NCBI GenBank assembly: GCA_013399115.1
Contig: VXAA01001151.1
Coordinates: 614,101-678,100, forward strand
DNA from: Anseranas semipalmata
Taxonomy: Eukaryota; Chordata; Aves; Anseriformes; Anseranatidae
DNA: 64,000 bases
Direction: 5' to 3'
The notes under the pieces were generated by a model. It made no database searches. It saw only the letters and a program-made list of their open reading frames with translations, and was not told the DNA's origin. The stretch's first letter is position 1; every line of letters starts with the position of its first letter. Below, one piece after another: positions 1 to 13,189 of this stretch. The position numbers and the translations under genes were made by a program.

Positions 1-3000
1 ATCATGGTTGCACAGCCAAATCTGGGAAACCATTACTTCCAAGAACTTGGCTTTCCATCCTCAATGATCTCCTTTTTAAAACAACTTTAAAAGCATCTTT
101 TCTGGCTTTTGGTGTTTGATTGTTTGTTTTAAAGCAAAAAGTTTTAAAAGTTTTCTAGCTTAACTGCAATACTCTCCCCAAAGCTCCAGCACTTGTTACT
201 GAACCTCCCACCTGCACCACACAACTCTTCCTTTACGTTCAGGACCAAAGACATTGTCAATAGTAATCCTGTGGGTGAAAATTATCCTTCCCACAGCCCT
301 CCAGACGGGGCAAAATGACAAGGCTCTGTGGCATTTCTAGAGAGGGGAGAGCCTTGATTGTGCCTGCCCCTTCTTCCCCCCTGCTCCAGCACCTCCAATA
401 CTTCACAGCACAGCCTGTGCTGCTACAGCTGCTCTGTCAGCAATGTGAACCTGAATCTTTAAAACTGTTTGAGTTCAGTTATTATTTTGGTCTGTTGCCA
501 ATTTTTCCTGTGAAATGCAGCTAAAAGAAAGAAAACTGATGTTTTGCAATTTATGATTCCACTAAACTGGACTGAATTAAGGGAACAAAGAAATGGCACT
601 TCTTTAGTTCGTTTTTTTTTTTTTTTCTTTTCTTAACCAAATTTACAAGTCTGCTGCAAACAGAAATGTTAGAATTGCCTTGAAAGTAATCATATTCTTC
701 TGCAAAAAATCTTACATTCCAATGTGCTGGGAAACTTAGCAGATAGCCCTAAGTTCCTCTCAATAAATATTTCATACATAACGACACAAGCACTTCACAA
801 ACAAGTTTATAAACATGATAAAATGGGCATCCATGTGACAGTAGTTGCATTTAAACTTGTTAGTTGCTTCAAATAGCTAGCTGCAGATAAATACAACCTT
901 ACTTATAGCTACTAATGCCTTATATTCATCCCAATTGAAGTCAGTAATAGCATTAGAAAACAAACTTCTGCTTCGTGTCTAAGGAATCAGAATTAAATAA
1001 ATACAAGTATAAATAAATACGAGCACTCAGTTAAGCCTGTTATTTACACTATTTGAAGTAATTCACACAGCTAGTTCAGAACAGCAAAGTTCAAAGCAAT
1101 ATTGAGGTACCTCCTTCTACTTATTTTGAGTCAATATTTAATGATGCACCACAGTGATACATCATTGAGTGACATTAAGGTAGGATTTCTATGGAGGGAT
1201 AATACTGACCAATTGATAAAGTCAGAAAAACGCACAGACTTTCTTAAACAAGAACCCTTCTTCAGATTTGAGCTTTCTGAAGAGAGGGTTCTCAAGTGTT
1301 ATGATTCAGAATCATGACATTTTATCATTTTTTTTTATCTATGCACACATATGCACAAGCATACACACTTAAGAAATACACTAAATATTTTAAAGTCTCA
1401 ACATTTCTAAAATTGGGCAGCTTATCTGTTGTTTTTAGCAAAATGCATGGAAGGAACAGCAATATGCTATGGAAATAATTTCTAAAGCATCTGCTTAACA
1501 AAACTTAAAACTTTGTAACTCATTTTTTGATTAACCTATCTCATGTAAAAAAGAAGTCCTTTACCTTATAGAGCCATAATTTCTATCATCTTCTCCAGAA
1601 AATGCATATGCAGATACGTGTACAAGAAAATTGAACATATGGAAAAAATAGCTAACTTACTAATACCAAATAATATCGTAAGATTCTTACCTTTTCCACA
1701 AAAATGATAAAAATAACCAGTTCAACAACAGAACCATAGTGAATTACATTTTCCTGTATGTGTGGGGATGCTTACTTGTAGCAACATTTACCTCCACTGG
1801 AAGTAATCATTTTCCTGTCATTTCTGAGAAATATGTCATAACTTACTCAATCTCTTGAATGTTACTTTCCATAATCATACCTTGAATTGTCCTAAAAGTC
1901 TGGGAGAAGTCAGAATATTTTATGCTGTGATGTCAACACACCACTCTATATGCAGACAATGAATAATTAAAATTGCTCATGAAAGATCAGTATATATTGA
2001 CTGTGATATGCGGTTGACTTCATATCCCATTTCTGCTTCTGGTTTTGTTGTTCACAAGGAGACACATTAGCCTGAAAGATATTTGTAAGTGCAGGACATT
2101 ATCAGAAGTCTCTTCCCAATTACTTTTTTTTTTTTTCTCAATAAAAAGATCACATTCAATTTGAAAAAGAAATGTTACTACTTTTTATCCTATTACTACA
2201 CCCATGTGCAACATCACAGTTAAAAAAGCTGTCTACTGTAACAAAGTTGAGTCCGTGTTGGCATTTCAGCTTACAAATGGGGTATTTAATTTTACAGCCT
2301 TGTCTAACAATGCCATCTCATTTAGTCAGGAAGAGATCCAGGAAATTGAACTGTAGTATATCTGTCTTTGTGGAGTCAGTGTACATAAGACTGGATGGTT
2401 TTTTTCTTTTGCACTAATAGAAAATAAGATTGGTTTCAACTGTATCTAGAATGAAACCAACTACAAGTAGACCTGCAACTTCAATAAGGTTCATTTCTTT
2501 CCATTTCAACCTTACCAGTCTGGGACAGGCACAATGATATTGCAGCAAACTCAGAGTTTACAAGAAAGAGACACAACTATGGAGACAAAATCAGCCAACT
2601 CTAATTTGTGACTGGTCGGGTCATAAAATGTGCATAATTCATAGCCTTGCTTCCAAAACAAAGAATATGTAAAAGTAAGTTTCCAGATGCAATAATGAGT
2701 AGTCTGCTGCTATTTCTTTAAACAGAGATCTATTCCTCTACATAAATTGTTTGGCTTGAAATGCTGAAAATGTTTTGAACAGAAAGAACATTTCCTTTTC
2801 AAGATCTGACAGAACAGCTTTCCAATTAAAGAGTGGTAGATTTGTGGTACAAGTGGCATCCAAAAGCAAAGAAGATCAGAATGCATTCTGTGAAGCATTG
2901 CCAATGAGGCATCTTCCTCACCTTTTTAAAGCTGTTTCATTTTCTAATATACGATTTCTTGAGAAATCAATATTCCATTCTCTTCCCTTATGCTTTGGAG

Positions 3001-6000
3001 AACGCTTAGAACCACTGTTTTGAAGGTGGGGCTTTTACTCATTACTGACTTTTCAATAGGCCCCTTGTACTGCAATCCAAAAGATATAAATAATATGAAA
3101 TGAAAACCAGTTAAGAGTTCATACCTTCCAGTTACGGTTAATTTAGTGCTGCAAATATGAAGCAGGTTGACTGCTCAGACCTAGTCCTCCTCTTCAGCTA
3201 CAGATTATTACTACTACCACCATCTGATTATTATTTGGTGCTCTCTGTGACATGAATGTGGTATTTTGTTCATTTCATTTGACTAGAAAAATCATTACAA
3301 GACCCTCAACAGCCCTCCATATTTGCTGGTGATTTATCTAGGAGCACTAAGGAATAAGTAGAAACAGCTTCCTTCAAAGTAAGGGACCAAACAGATCAGC
3401 GAGCCCTGTTGGAAAACTGCACTGTTGCTGCCAGTGTCCAGCTGAATAAACAAGTTTTAGCTCCCAGAGCAAGAAATGCAGCATTAAAATTCAAGCATGC
3501 AATTTGATATCAAAAGAAAAAGAATTTGGGGAAGCAAAGTCTCTCAACTTTTTCTTTTCAAAAGGGAAAAGAGAATGCGTACAGTAGCTATTGTGACTAG
3601 CTAGGGAAATTCAAAGGGGAGAACGTAACAATCACTTTCTCAAAAGCATCCAAGCAATGCAACACAACCTAAAGAAAGCAGCACAGTTACTGTGCAAAAA
3701 TGGATGTAGTCAAAGCACAGAACAAATACCAAGAACATACATGCTGGTTAATTTGAATGTCTACATAAACTGTCTTGTGAAGATCCTTAGGACTTTTTAA
3801 TGTTTTTTGTTTGTTTGTTTTTGTTTTTAATTCGAAAAGCTAAAAAGCTTAGTAACATCAGTAGAACTGGTATCACTATAGTGATGTAACTCCTCATATG
3901 GAAAAAGATCTGGAGAAGTACCTATAGATGTAAAGGTGGTCATAGCAGCATACCTGACTACTGAGAAAGGTAATCATTTTTCTCATGGCATCTTTGCACA
4001 TATGTCTGTCCACACAGGTTGCACTGTACAAGAATAAATATTTTTATTAGAATTCACCTTTTAAAACATAACTGTTTATTTTATTAACAGTGTGCGTGCC
4101 AAGCTTTCATTTGTGCTATCTTTGTACTATTGGTGAATGTGCAAATAAATATATATTTTTTTCTGCAATGATAATTGTGTTCCTTCTCTGAGTCAATTAT
4201 AAGAGACATGGCTGGAGGGAGATCAACTTTTACCAGAACGCTTGAAATAGGTGAGAAAAACTATAAAATTATACCCACAAAACATCTTTAGAAGATAAGC
4301 TTGGGAACTAATTTCATAATATTCGGGTAGCTAAATGTCTTTCACTCAGTGGAAGCATTGATTTATTGAGAGAGCTACTTTTTTCCTTTGGATAGGCTCA
4401 CATTAACATAATTTAGGATTCAGAACTAGAATGTTGTAAAATTGTTGTGGTTTAACCACAGTATGCTGCACAAAATACATATTTTGTTCTACAAATATAT
4501 TCTTTAACTAGTAGCTGGGAGTTTCTGTCTTTAACAAATTGCAAGTTCACTCTGCTGCACTGTGGTTGTTTAGTTGCACCTATATATATCTATAGAAAAA
4601 GATGCATTTGGGTATATAAAAGCATAGAATCCATGGAATATGATGATATAGATTGGGGCACTTGTTGAGGTGACTGCAGTGAGGTATTGGCAAGTTTTTC
4701 AGGTAGCATTTGTTGCTATCACAATATCTGACTCTTGCTGATTCATGAGAAATTTATTTCTGCTGCTAAGATTGGTAGATATGTGGGAGGCAGAAGAGTT
4801 GTCTGAAAACCTGGAAAAGGATTTCTGTGGAAATTGTTTTCAAGGTACAATCTAGAGTTTCTGACTGCATAACACATCTTCATAATCTTGTAAATTCACA
4901 GGTGAGTTTTCAAGCAGATTATTTTAAAGACTATCTCCCTTTACAAGTGTCCTGTTTGCATTTTGTAAAATAGGTGCCATAAATGTTCCTCCTGGATCAA
5001 TACAGATATCTGTAGACTTTAGGACATATTACAACTTTTTAAGTGTTTGCAAGATTTATGAGTGTGGGGAGGTAGACATGTGCTTCCAGGAGTGTCCTGT
5101 ACCTGACAGGTTACAGGCTGAAATAGTTTATGTTGATTGATCCTTCTAGAAATTTGTTGTCCTTGCATCAGTTTCCAGTTTGATGGATAAATTGCAGCTA
5201 TGGACTTTGTGTAGATTTACATTTAGAAACCAGATTAGGTTTGCTAGCATTTCCATGTCTATACATTTTGTAGAGGATCTAATGAGTGATGAGAGAATGG
5301 GGAATGGGTGTTCAGCATCCCTTGGATCTGTTGAGTAAGGATTTGACAGTGTAATTTCTCTGATACGAAGATGGGTACTGGGTCTTCCTTGAGCTTTGTG
5401 CGGTATATAAAGTAGTCCTGGAGTTGTGGGCTGATGTAAACTCTCTTTGATAGTTAGACCACACTGTCTGAGTGGGACAGGCTGTGGTTGCAGTCATATT
5501 TGTTGATTATTACATTGTTCATATACTGGGCCAGTGCAGGGATTTTTCTGTTTTGGGATATAAAATCCAATATCTCCTGCATTTTTCATAGGGAAAGGAA
5601 GAAGTTTTCACAGCAGGGAAGAAGTGCAAAGTGGCTTCCTAAGTGTAGAAAGATTATTTGCACTAAAGTTGACAAAATCAAATTCTAAATCTAATGCAAA
5701 AACTGAGCCTTAAATAGGCGAATATTTATACTTGACATGGTTTCTGATTGTTTATTTGACTATCTGGAATATTTCATGCAACTTCCATTGAATAAAAAAA
5801 TCAATAATTTATGATAAGAAGATGCAGGAGAATGGTGCTTTCTCAAAATCTCTTTCCATATCAGTACTTCTGATCAATGGCAAAAAAAAACAGAGAAAGT
5901 CTCGCTGAAGCATAACATCAGGAAAATGTCATTTGAATAGAGCTTTAGTCTCCTAATAACAACTGGTAAAAATTTATTACAGAATTTCTTAGCACTATAC

Positions 6001-6884
6001 TGATGGAATAGATTATCAGATTACACAGCTATATCCAAGTGTTAGGAGACAATATTTATCCCACAGTTAAGAATTACATGAATAATTTAAAAATTCCCTT
6101 GTGAATGAATTACACATCCTTGTATGAAAAATACAGATCACAGATCCTGAATTGCCATGCAATTCTTTTGTTGGAACTAAGTCATACTTGCTTCCTAAGA
6201 CAAATTTCTCTCCTTTCAATGCAGTTTTCATTGCACCTTGCTACCAAGTGCCATAACCCTGCAGGAATAAATAACTGAACCCTGCTGGCTGACTGCACCA
6301 GACATGAATCATTGACTCCACTGTGTATGGAAAGAGATGGGCATGTTTGTGGGTAGAAGGAATTAAAGCCCAGGGCCAAAATCTCTGCAGGAAATCCTAA
6401 AAATAGCCAAACCTAGGAAGAAGCGTGGAGTAAGCTTTTCTGTTTTTAGCGTCAAGTCACTTAGTAAAATTGAGATTTGGGAAACAGACAATCTGAATCA
6501 ACTCCAGTTTTGATTCTCCTATTACTCTACAGATCCTGCACACTGCCCAAGTTCAGAACTACAGTGTCATACATCTCGTACTTCTTTGTCCAGGTACGTC
6601 AGCCTTTCATCAAATCATTCAGTTATATCAGCCATCTGTTATTAACAGTGTAAAGAATATCAAAGTTGCTTATGTGAGAAGGGCGCATTGAAGAGGAGGC
6701 TGAAAGATAAGCCGGTGTCCTTGTAAAATAGCTAATAGTTATTATTATTAAAATAGCTTAGTATCATTTCAGTAAGATTCACTTTTAAAACACTCTATTC
6801 CCCCTCCAGTCCTCAGTATTTTACATTCCTATTTCATCTGTCTTTGCATAGGCCTAGTACAGAAGACTAATACAAAGCAGTCAG
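1..6884. other. Non-coding sequence, presumed ATRNL1 downstream intron (part)
   Basis: AT-rich sequence with no recognisable exon. It contains T tracts near 610-626 and 2123-2136, a short GTTT-type low-complexity stretch near 3808-3831, and a coding-like stretch at about 4600-5500 on the minus strand (listed under findings). Near 4143 an AATAAATATAT stretch resembles a poly(A) signal, but no transcript end can be supported. The terminal exon of ATRNL1, expected on the minus strand downstream of 23522, was looked for here and not seen. Confidence 0.6.
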
Positions 6885-7290
6885 GTCTAGAAAACATGAC
6901 CTTGACCAGCCTAGAGGAACTTGGATTATTTTGATACAGAGAAAGGTGATTGAGGGGAAACATAAAAATGTAAAAGGCTGCAGAGAAGAGAGAGGAAAGA
7001 AATAATCTTTTCTCCATGCTCATTTTGGGTGTGATAAGAAGCAATGGACTTAAACTGTAGCAGAGGAAATTTAGGTTAACTGTTAAGAAAAAATTTCTAA
7101 CAGCACAGCAATGTATGTGAAAAAAAAATTTAGACAGACAGAAACTCAATTTTTTTAGGCTTTTATGAACAGGTTAGACAAGCATCTGCCAAGAATTGTT
7201 TACATGCAGCTGATGCTGCCTTGAAGAGGGGAGATTGGACTAAATGATCTCTAAAAGTCCTTTCCAGCCTTATTTTTTTATGATTCTGTA
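6885..7290 (+). mobile_element. CR1 LINE 3' fragment, degraded
   Basis: The order of segments follows the avian CR1 3' region. First comes a GTCTAGAAAACATGACC-type stretch equivalent to 'gtctggagaacaagtcctatgag'. Then comes 'aggaacttggattattttgata', equivalent to the ORF2 C-terminus. Next is a TTTAGGTTAACTGTTAAGAAAAA block equivalent to 'tttaggttggatattaggaaaaa'. Last is 'ggactaaatgatctctaaaagtcctttccagcc', followed by a TATGATTCTGTA tail. Many substitutions and an A-rich expansion near 7119-7128 make it an old copy. It is 5'-truncated, as most CR1 copies are, and has no usable reading frame. Comparison is with the family consensus as remembered, not with a search. Confidence 0.88.
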
Positions 7291-8587
7291 ATCAACATTG
7301 AAAGGAGCTTGGCATCACTCCTACTGAAAATAATGGGAGTTTGCAGAGTGTTCTGTAATGGCATTCCAGATTTCCTCTGGTACAAACCAAGGTGGAACGG
7401 TGTGTGTCTTAGTGGTAGGAAGTGGGACCTCAAGCTCCAGCAGCTGCAAGAAGAAAGGGTGGTCATTTGCACAAAGCTGCATTTGGCACGCTCATCTTGC
7501 CTTATCGAGCTCTTTACAAAAGCAGAAGAAATTTGATGCCATTTTCAGACCATTCTTCAGATTCTGTTCTGAATTGAAGCTGATAAGTAGCTGATAACGT
7601 TTCTTGGGTGAATAACTTATTTTAATGTACTGTTTCCACATAAATTAGAACTTTTTCTATTCTAAATATTTTTCTGAGCAACTATTACTAAATCATTAGA
7701 AAACTGTAATTAAAGGATAAAGTTTAATTTCAGTCTACCAGAACCCATAAAGCTACATATAACTCTTTTCCTTTCCTAGCCTAAACAAGCCTCTGATGCA
7801 GCTCAGGATGTGGCTCACTCTGTACTGCCAACCATGCTGTTTTCTAAACAACAACAACAACAAATCATCCTATCCATATGCAAATGCAAATAGAATTTAT
7901 TCAAAGGATATTTTTTCAATAGTTGGTATTTAGAACGTAATAATTTCAATCTCCAGAAGTTATAAAGAAAGCTCCATCTGAAGTTCACATTTATACTTAG
8001 ATCATTTGCACTTTATGGCCCATCTTCCTTTGCTGCGTCCCCAGGAAAAGATGCTGTCTCTTCTTGAATGTAATGTGTTATGCTCTAACAGTTTGTAGTG
8101 TAACTTTTTATGCTTTTTGCTCATTGATACATTTTCAGGTAACCAAAATCTCTCTACAAAAACCTTTGTGTACTCACAGCTGCAATATGCTATCTAAGAT
8201 TGTTTATTTTCCCTGATGATGACTAATCACTATTGCTCTATCATGGACAATGATTCCTGCATGAGTATATTTGATAGGAATCATTTATCTACAGGAAGAA
8301 TAATGGATTCATCTGCACTTTCCTGAAGAAAAAAAAATAACATAAAATAACAACAACAACAAAAAACAGAGTATCTTTTATACTAAGATACTGATCTGAA
8401 AATTCATCAAGAAACACTGAAGAAGAGTTCTTAATTCCAGCCTTGACTCAGACTTTCCTGCTGAGGCAATGCAGGAATCTGAAAATTAATGGATGACATT
8501 AAGCACGAAAGCATGCTATGAATAATTATGCATTAGTTTTTCTATTACACTTGCAACAATGAATCTGAGAATATCTCAAATATTACT
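7291..8587. other. Non-coding intronic sequence
   Basis: AT-rich sequence with no recognised element other than a (CAA)n run at about 7849-7862 and another near 8350-8364. Two overlapping plus-strand open frames at 7309-7594 are short, frame-shadow each other, and carry no recognisable motif. Confidence 0.55.
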
Positions 8588-8712
8588 TCATTTGCTCCCA
8601 CCACAACATCCTCACGAAGTAGCACTCCCATTTTACAGAGAGCATAGAGAAACATCATCCATCCACAAACACATGGGGAACCAGTAACAGAGCAAGGACT
8701 GAGTCTGCTTTG
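8588..8712 (-). mobile_element. MIR-type SINE fragment
   Basis: The plus strand reads as the complement of the MIR core. A 'catttgctcccaccacaac' stretch matches the 'catttaatcctcacaac' segment. Then come 'ctcccattttacagag' and a GAGAAAC block, and finally 'aaccagtaacagagcaaggact', equivalent to 'agctagtaagtggcagagccagg'. This is the diagnostic order of an ancient amniote CORE-SINE in reverse orientation. It is strongly diverged and truncated at both ends. Assignment is from the remembered consensus. Directly after it, 'gatgcaagttcc' occurs twice about 18 bp apart (8713-8742). Confidence 0.72.
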
Positions 8713-8742
8713 GATGCAAGTTCCGGCAGATGCAAGTTCCAA

Positions 8743-11313
8743 CAAGTCTTTTCTCCCTTTTTTGATATTATTAACTACAATATGCCATTTAAAACTTCCA
8801 TGCTTATCTCTAGACAGTGAACCATTGCACTGATGAGCAAGTTCTGCTGAAGCCAACTGTTTTATGAATTTGAACTAGAGCTGTAAGACACAGAGGCAGG
8901 CACAGCTGCAAATACATGGGAAGGGAAAGGAATAAGGGGAAATACAGCACAGGCCTGAAGCAGCTATGTGCCTGGATAAGTGCTATGATGCTAACAGGGA
9001 CAAGTCTGAAGCCTTGAACTGCAGTTACGGGTATCATGCTGGAATATCACTCTCAGAGGACAAGCATAAGGAGGTGACCTTTTGATCACCAATTCACCTA
9101 ATACAGAATCAAAGCATACTGCTTTACTGGATTTTCTCTCTAGCAAGGTAACAGATATTTAACTCCCACTTACAGTCAAATGCAATAGAACATACTCAAG
9201 ACTGTGTATCATTGAATCCTAAATTATAAGTAATAAATATATATAAAAATAGCAGTAATTAAGCACAGAATGGGTGAAAAGGGTAGATACATTGTCATCC
9301 TAAACTTTCCATGATTGTGTCACGTTGAGTCACTCTCAACCCTAAATATAGTTTGCCACTGTAATTTCCTTTGTAATCTTTCATTTACACCCTGGCATGT
9401 TTTGAGCACTTAAGAAAACTTTATTGAAATTAAAGACTTAAAGTGACAAGACTGGTCTTTTTCTGCTACTGTTCAGATTCATACTTCATGATAAGCAATT
9501 TGGAAAATTCACTTACTATTAGCATTTTTGAGATCTAAGAATTTTAGAAAAATTACATTTATAAAAAGAGATTCTTTTAAAAGTGGTTCATATACAGGTG
9601 CTAGTTGAAAGTGTCTCCCTTTTGGATAGATTATTTCATCTGTCATTTTTCTATATTAATTAGCTTTCAGTCACTTCCTAGCTCATAATCTTCTCCACTA
9701 TGAACAATATATGCATTCTGGTGCATGATTTATGTGTCAAGTCCAATAATATTTACAGAAATGGTAAATTCCTTACTATTTTTCCTTATCTTTATTTTTC
9801 ATGTATTTAATTGATCCTTGGATTTTTTATTTTATTTTATTTTATTTTTTGGAAAACCGATTTTTTAAACTTTGGCCTGTTTTCATTGTATGGACCTGCT
9901 TATTCTGTATACCTAAACTTACCCCTTCTGGTGTTACCACAGACCTTTGTCTTTTCTATTTTTTGTAAGTAAGATCAGTAAAATTACTACCCAACACCTT
10001 TTTGTTTGTCTGTTTTTGTTTTGGTTTTGTTTTAAAACCAGGGTAACTGCAGGCAGGAATAGCCCTGGTATCAGAGAAGCCCATTTAGTGCAGGAGCTAC
10101 AGGATATATAGCAGTGCAATCCACAGAAATATTTGAGCAGCTCTGCTGTCAGCTATGGTCCACCAGAGCGTACGAGTTCTGAGCGCATTGTTAGGCTCAA
10201 ACCCATTCCAAAAGGTAGCCTCCTGTGCATTTTACATTGTTGCAATTGCTTCATGTTCTGCAAAGACCTAGTCATTTGAATGCACTGGTTAGCTACTTCT
10301 AAGTGTAAGCACAGTGCTATACCTAGATGGTAAAAGGATAATGTAGAGAGATGCAGAAGTCAGCCCCGGTTTTGTACAGACAATACTGACCTGGATCTAC
10401 TATGTTCAGCAGGACATGAGCTGACACATAGACATCTCTGAAGTATACTCCCTTTAGCTCTCAGTTCAGGAATTACGAAGCAGAACTATCCAGGGCACAC
10501 AAATAAGAGAAGTTGAGATGTCACAGTAAGGGATGATGTCCTAACAAGTAACCTCTCTTCTGTAGCAACTGTGATCTCATTAACACCAACCTTCAGCTCT
10601 CAGCTATCTGTGGATAGTTTGAGTTAATATCTTTGCTGGATCCAAACTAGCTCTTTCAGAAGGACATTTCTAGTGATTTCATAGCCAAGGAATCCACAGC
10701 CAGAAAGGATGCCAGCTAGTACAAACTCACTTTTATTACAAGACAAAGTATCCCGTTAAGGTGTATTTTCTCAGTTTGCCATTCAATTTTATTAACAGGG
10801 AGTTTTGAACTTTAAACCCTATGCCTCTTCCTTTGTACTTAAAATATAGTACTTGAATAAATAGAGTACAGTGTAGTTCTTCTCCCATCCTTCATCTTAA
10901 AAGTGTTTTACTTAATGATAGTTATATTAATTTATTTGTGTCCATAGGCTTTAAACCTAGCTTCTTACAGTACTTGCACAATATTGATTGAAAGAATCAA
11001 ATGATTCTGGAAATTGAGCATCTCCAAACTTTTAAGAGCTACTTTTAAGTGAGAACTGTCCCTATCATGCTTTTAAACTGCTAACAACAGAAAGCCCTGA
11101 CATCCTTCTGTCAACATTTTCCTGAACCACAAATTGCTCATGCATTAGAAATTCACTTGAAATGGCATAAAAAGGCTGTGAAGTAAATGTATTCCTAAAG
11201 TCTGGGATTCCAAGCCAGTGTAATTTCACATAACACCATACAGGCTGAAAAGACAGCAGACACAAGGACTGAATTTAACTATAGATGATAACTCAATTTA
11301 TTCTCTCCATAGT
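8743..11313. other. Non-coding intronic sequence
   Basis: AT-rich with no recognised gene. Short open frames on the minus strand near 8810-9037 and 9934-10119 have no family motif. A (TTTTA)n-like run sits at 9823-9850. Confidence 0.5.
9823..9850. repeat. (TTTTA)n microsatellite
   Basis: About five units of TTTTA, visible directly. Confidence 0.9.
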
Positions 11314-11865
11314 CTAGTAACTCAATAAGTCTTTAATGGTTTCATAAATAAACAGATGAATGCCATCAAATGCCACAGAATGATAAATCGGATTGGTCTC
11401 TATATAATTTTGGATAGCTTTATACCAGAAATAGACAGTAGAAGCATCTTAGCCCAAGAGCGTGATAAAATAAATGTGAGAAGGTAGATTATAAGCAATT
11501 GCATTGTCCCAGTGACGAATGAAACTTTCCATGATGGTATGACTAAGAATCAGGACAAGTCTCAATGTAACTATTTCCAGTGGTGGATTTGAACAGATTT
11601 GTCTTCTGTTGACAAAGAGGTGTTTCTTTTCAAGGAATTCAAAGTTAGAGGAAGGAGAAATAGGTGATGGGATCCTCGTTGAAAGATTTAAATCATATAT
11701 AACTTTAGCCTTGAAAGGTTTATGGTTCTTATTTAACCGTAAGCCATCTGCTCCACCTACTATATGTTGACTGAATACAAAAGCAGACCACCAATTTCCA
11801 TCAGGAAGGATGCTTATCATCCAACGTGTCACTTGAACAAGGATTCGTTCATTTTACCTAATTTT
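11314..11865 (-). pseudogene. Unidentified coding-like block with one in-frame stop
   Basis: On the minus strand one frame runs for about 184 codons from 11865 to a TAG at 11314-11316, with a single internal TAA at 11449-11451. The part before the internal stop contains WMISILPDGNWWSAFVF, then GGADGLRLNKNHKPFKAK, then ESFIRHWDNAIAYNLPSH. The part after it contains STVYFWYKAIQNYIETNP and IHLFIYETIKDLL. The residue mix, with frequent Trp, Tyr and His and amphipathic runs, looks more like a folded protein than translated AT-rich noise. There is no start codon next to a plausible leader: the frame meets a stop just upstream, and a further open stretch lies at 11979-12206 in a different frame. No poly(A) tail or target duplication was seen. 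I do not recognise the family. A decayed gene copy, transposon or viral remnant, or chance are all possible. Confidence 0.35.
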
Positions 11866-13189
11866 GTAACTCAACTAGACATCTGTTGGATCCTCAAAGT
11901 TTATGAATTACATTTCTTTGTACTTTCTACCAATTTCACTGTGACTCTGTAACCATGCTAATCCTGTGGCCTTCCTCATCACTGAATAGGCATGAAGCTC
12001 GCTAGAAAAATTATGCTAACATGCCCACCTTTTATCCAAATAAAGGGTGCAAGAAATTTTATACTTTGATGGCCAGACATTATAAAAGTAACCAACCTAG
12101 GCAGATGTCTAAAGGCATCTGCCTTTTGGTATTTCTGCTTTTCCTGAGTCTGAATGATTAAGCTGTTTTCCATTTCTCTCCCTTTTGGACTCGGAATCAG
12201 GCTCATTCAATGCCACTGAGCCTATGCTAAGACTATGTATAGCACTCACCTAGTCATAAGGCACACTGCTCATTTTACAAATAGGTTTTAAGAGAGATAC
12301 CATGCACCCAGAAGAAGAACCATCACATCCAGTAATACAAGTATAGGATTTCACAGCCTAAAAAAGAAAATAGGACCAAGCTCTGTAATCTACCAGTTTG
12401 TTTAGAGGAAGTGATGATGGTAAGGCAATTCGAGCAGCAAGAAAAAAAGGTCTGGAATATTAAGGGATAGCAGTTCCCCACCTTTCCACGTGGAGCCCAC
12501 CGTGGGATCCTTAAGGCTGCCCCTGCCATATGACAATGCAGGGAGTACAAGGGAATGGGCTATTTACATAAATCTCACCCAGACCTTCCAAGTGAAAAAT
12601 CACTGCTAGGAATCTGTCCCTTTTTACATCAACAGAAAAGCATTCAGTTCCAGCTGAACTGCAATATATTCATCAGGAAAAACCCTTGACTCTTCCATGA
12701 CTTCCAATGACTACATTATTACTATGCTATATGGAAGCCAATGAACTTCTAAAGGAATGAGGTTATGCACAGTTTTTGAATGCAGAAACCCTATGAAAAC
12801 AGATAAAAAGGATCAAACTACAAAGAAGGCTGTGTTTTAGAGGTAAAGAAATGTAGAAGTGAAACAAGAATTGCGAAAAATCAAGCTGAGTTAGACCTTA
12901 CAAAAGGTTTATTAAAACAAATATCTACAGGTTTTCACTGTATAAATAAAATGAAAAACAGAGAGAGGAAAATAAAAGGAAGAATCACTATATAGCAAGA
13001 ATGAGATGGAGATCAAGTCTTTTCTAGATATTGTCCCAGAACTGAATGAATTATTTGATGGTTTTCAAGGAGGGAGATAATGTTTATCAAAGAAGGTACA
13101 ATTAAGATGGATAATAGAATGAGGGTATGGAAACTGAAACAACACAAGCTTTATGCATCAACATTAGGGTAATCTTAATTCTGTAAGAA
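11866..13189. other. Non-coding intronic sequence
   Basis: No recognised element. A minus-strand open frame at 11979-12206 could belong with the coding-like block downstream of it, but it is out of frame with that block. A GC-richer patch at about 12460-12560 shows no motif. Confidence 0.45.

Noticed and set aside
4030..4180. AATAAATATAT near 4143 as the 3' end of a plus-strand transcript
   Set aside because: A poly(A)-like signal in AT-rich DNA is expected by chance, and no exon or splice site leads into it.
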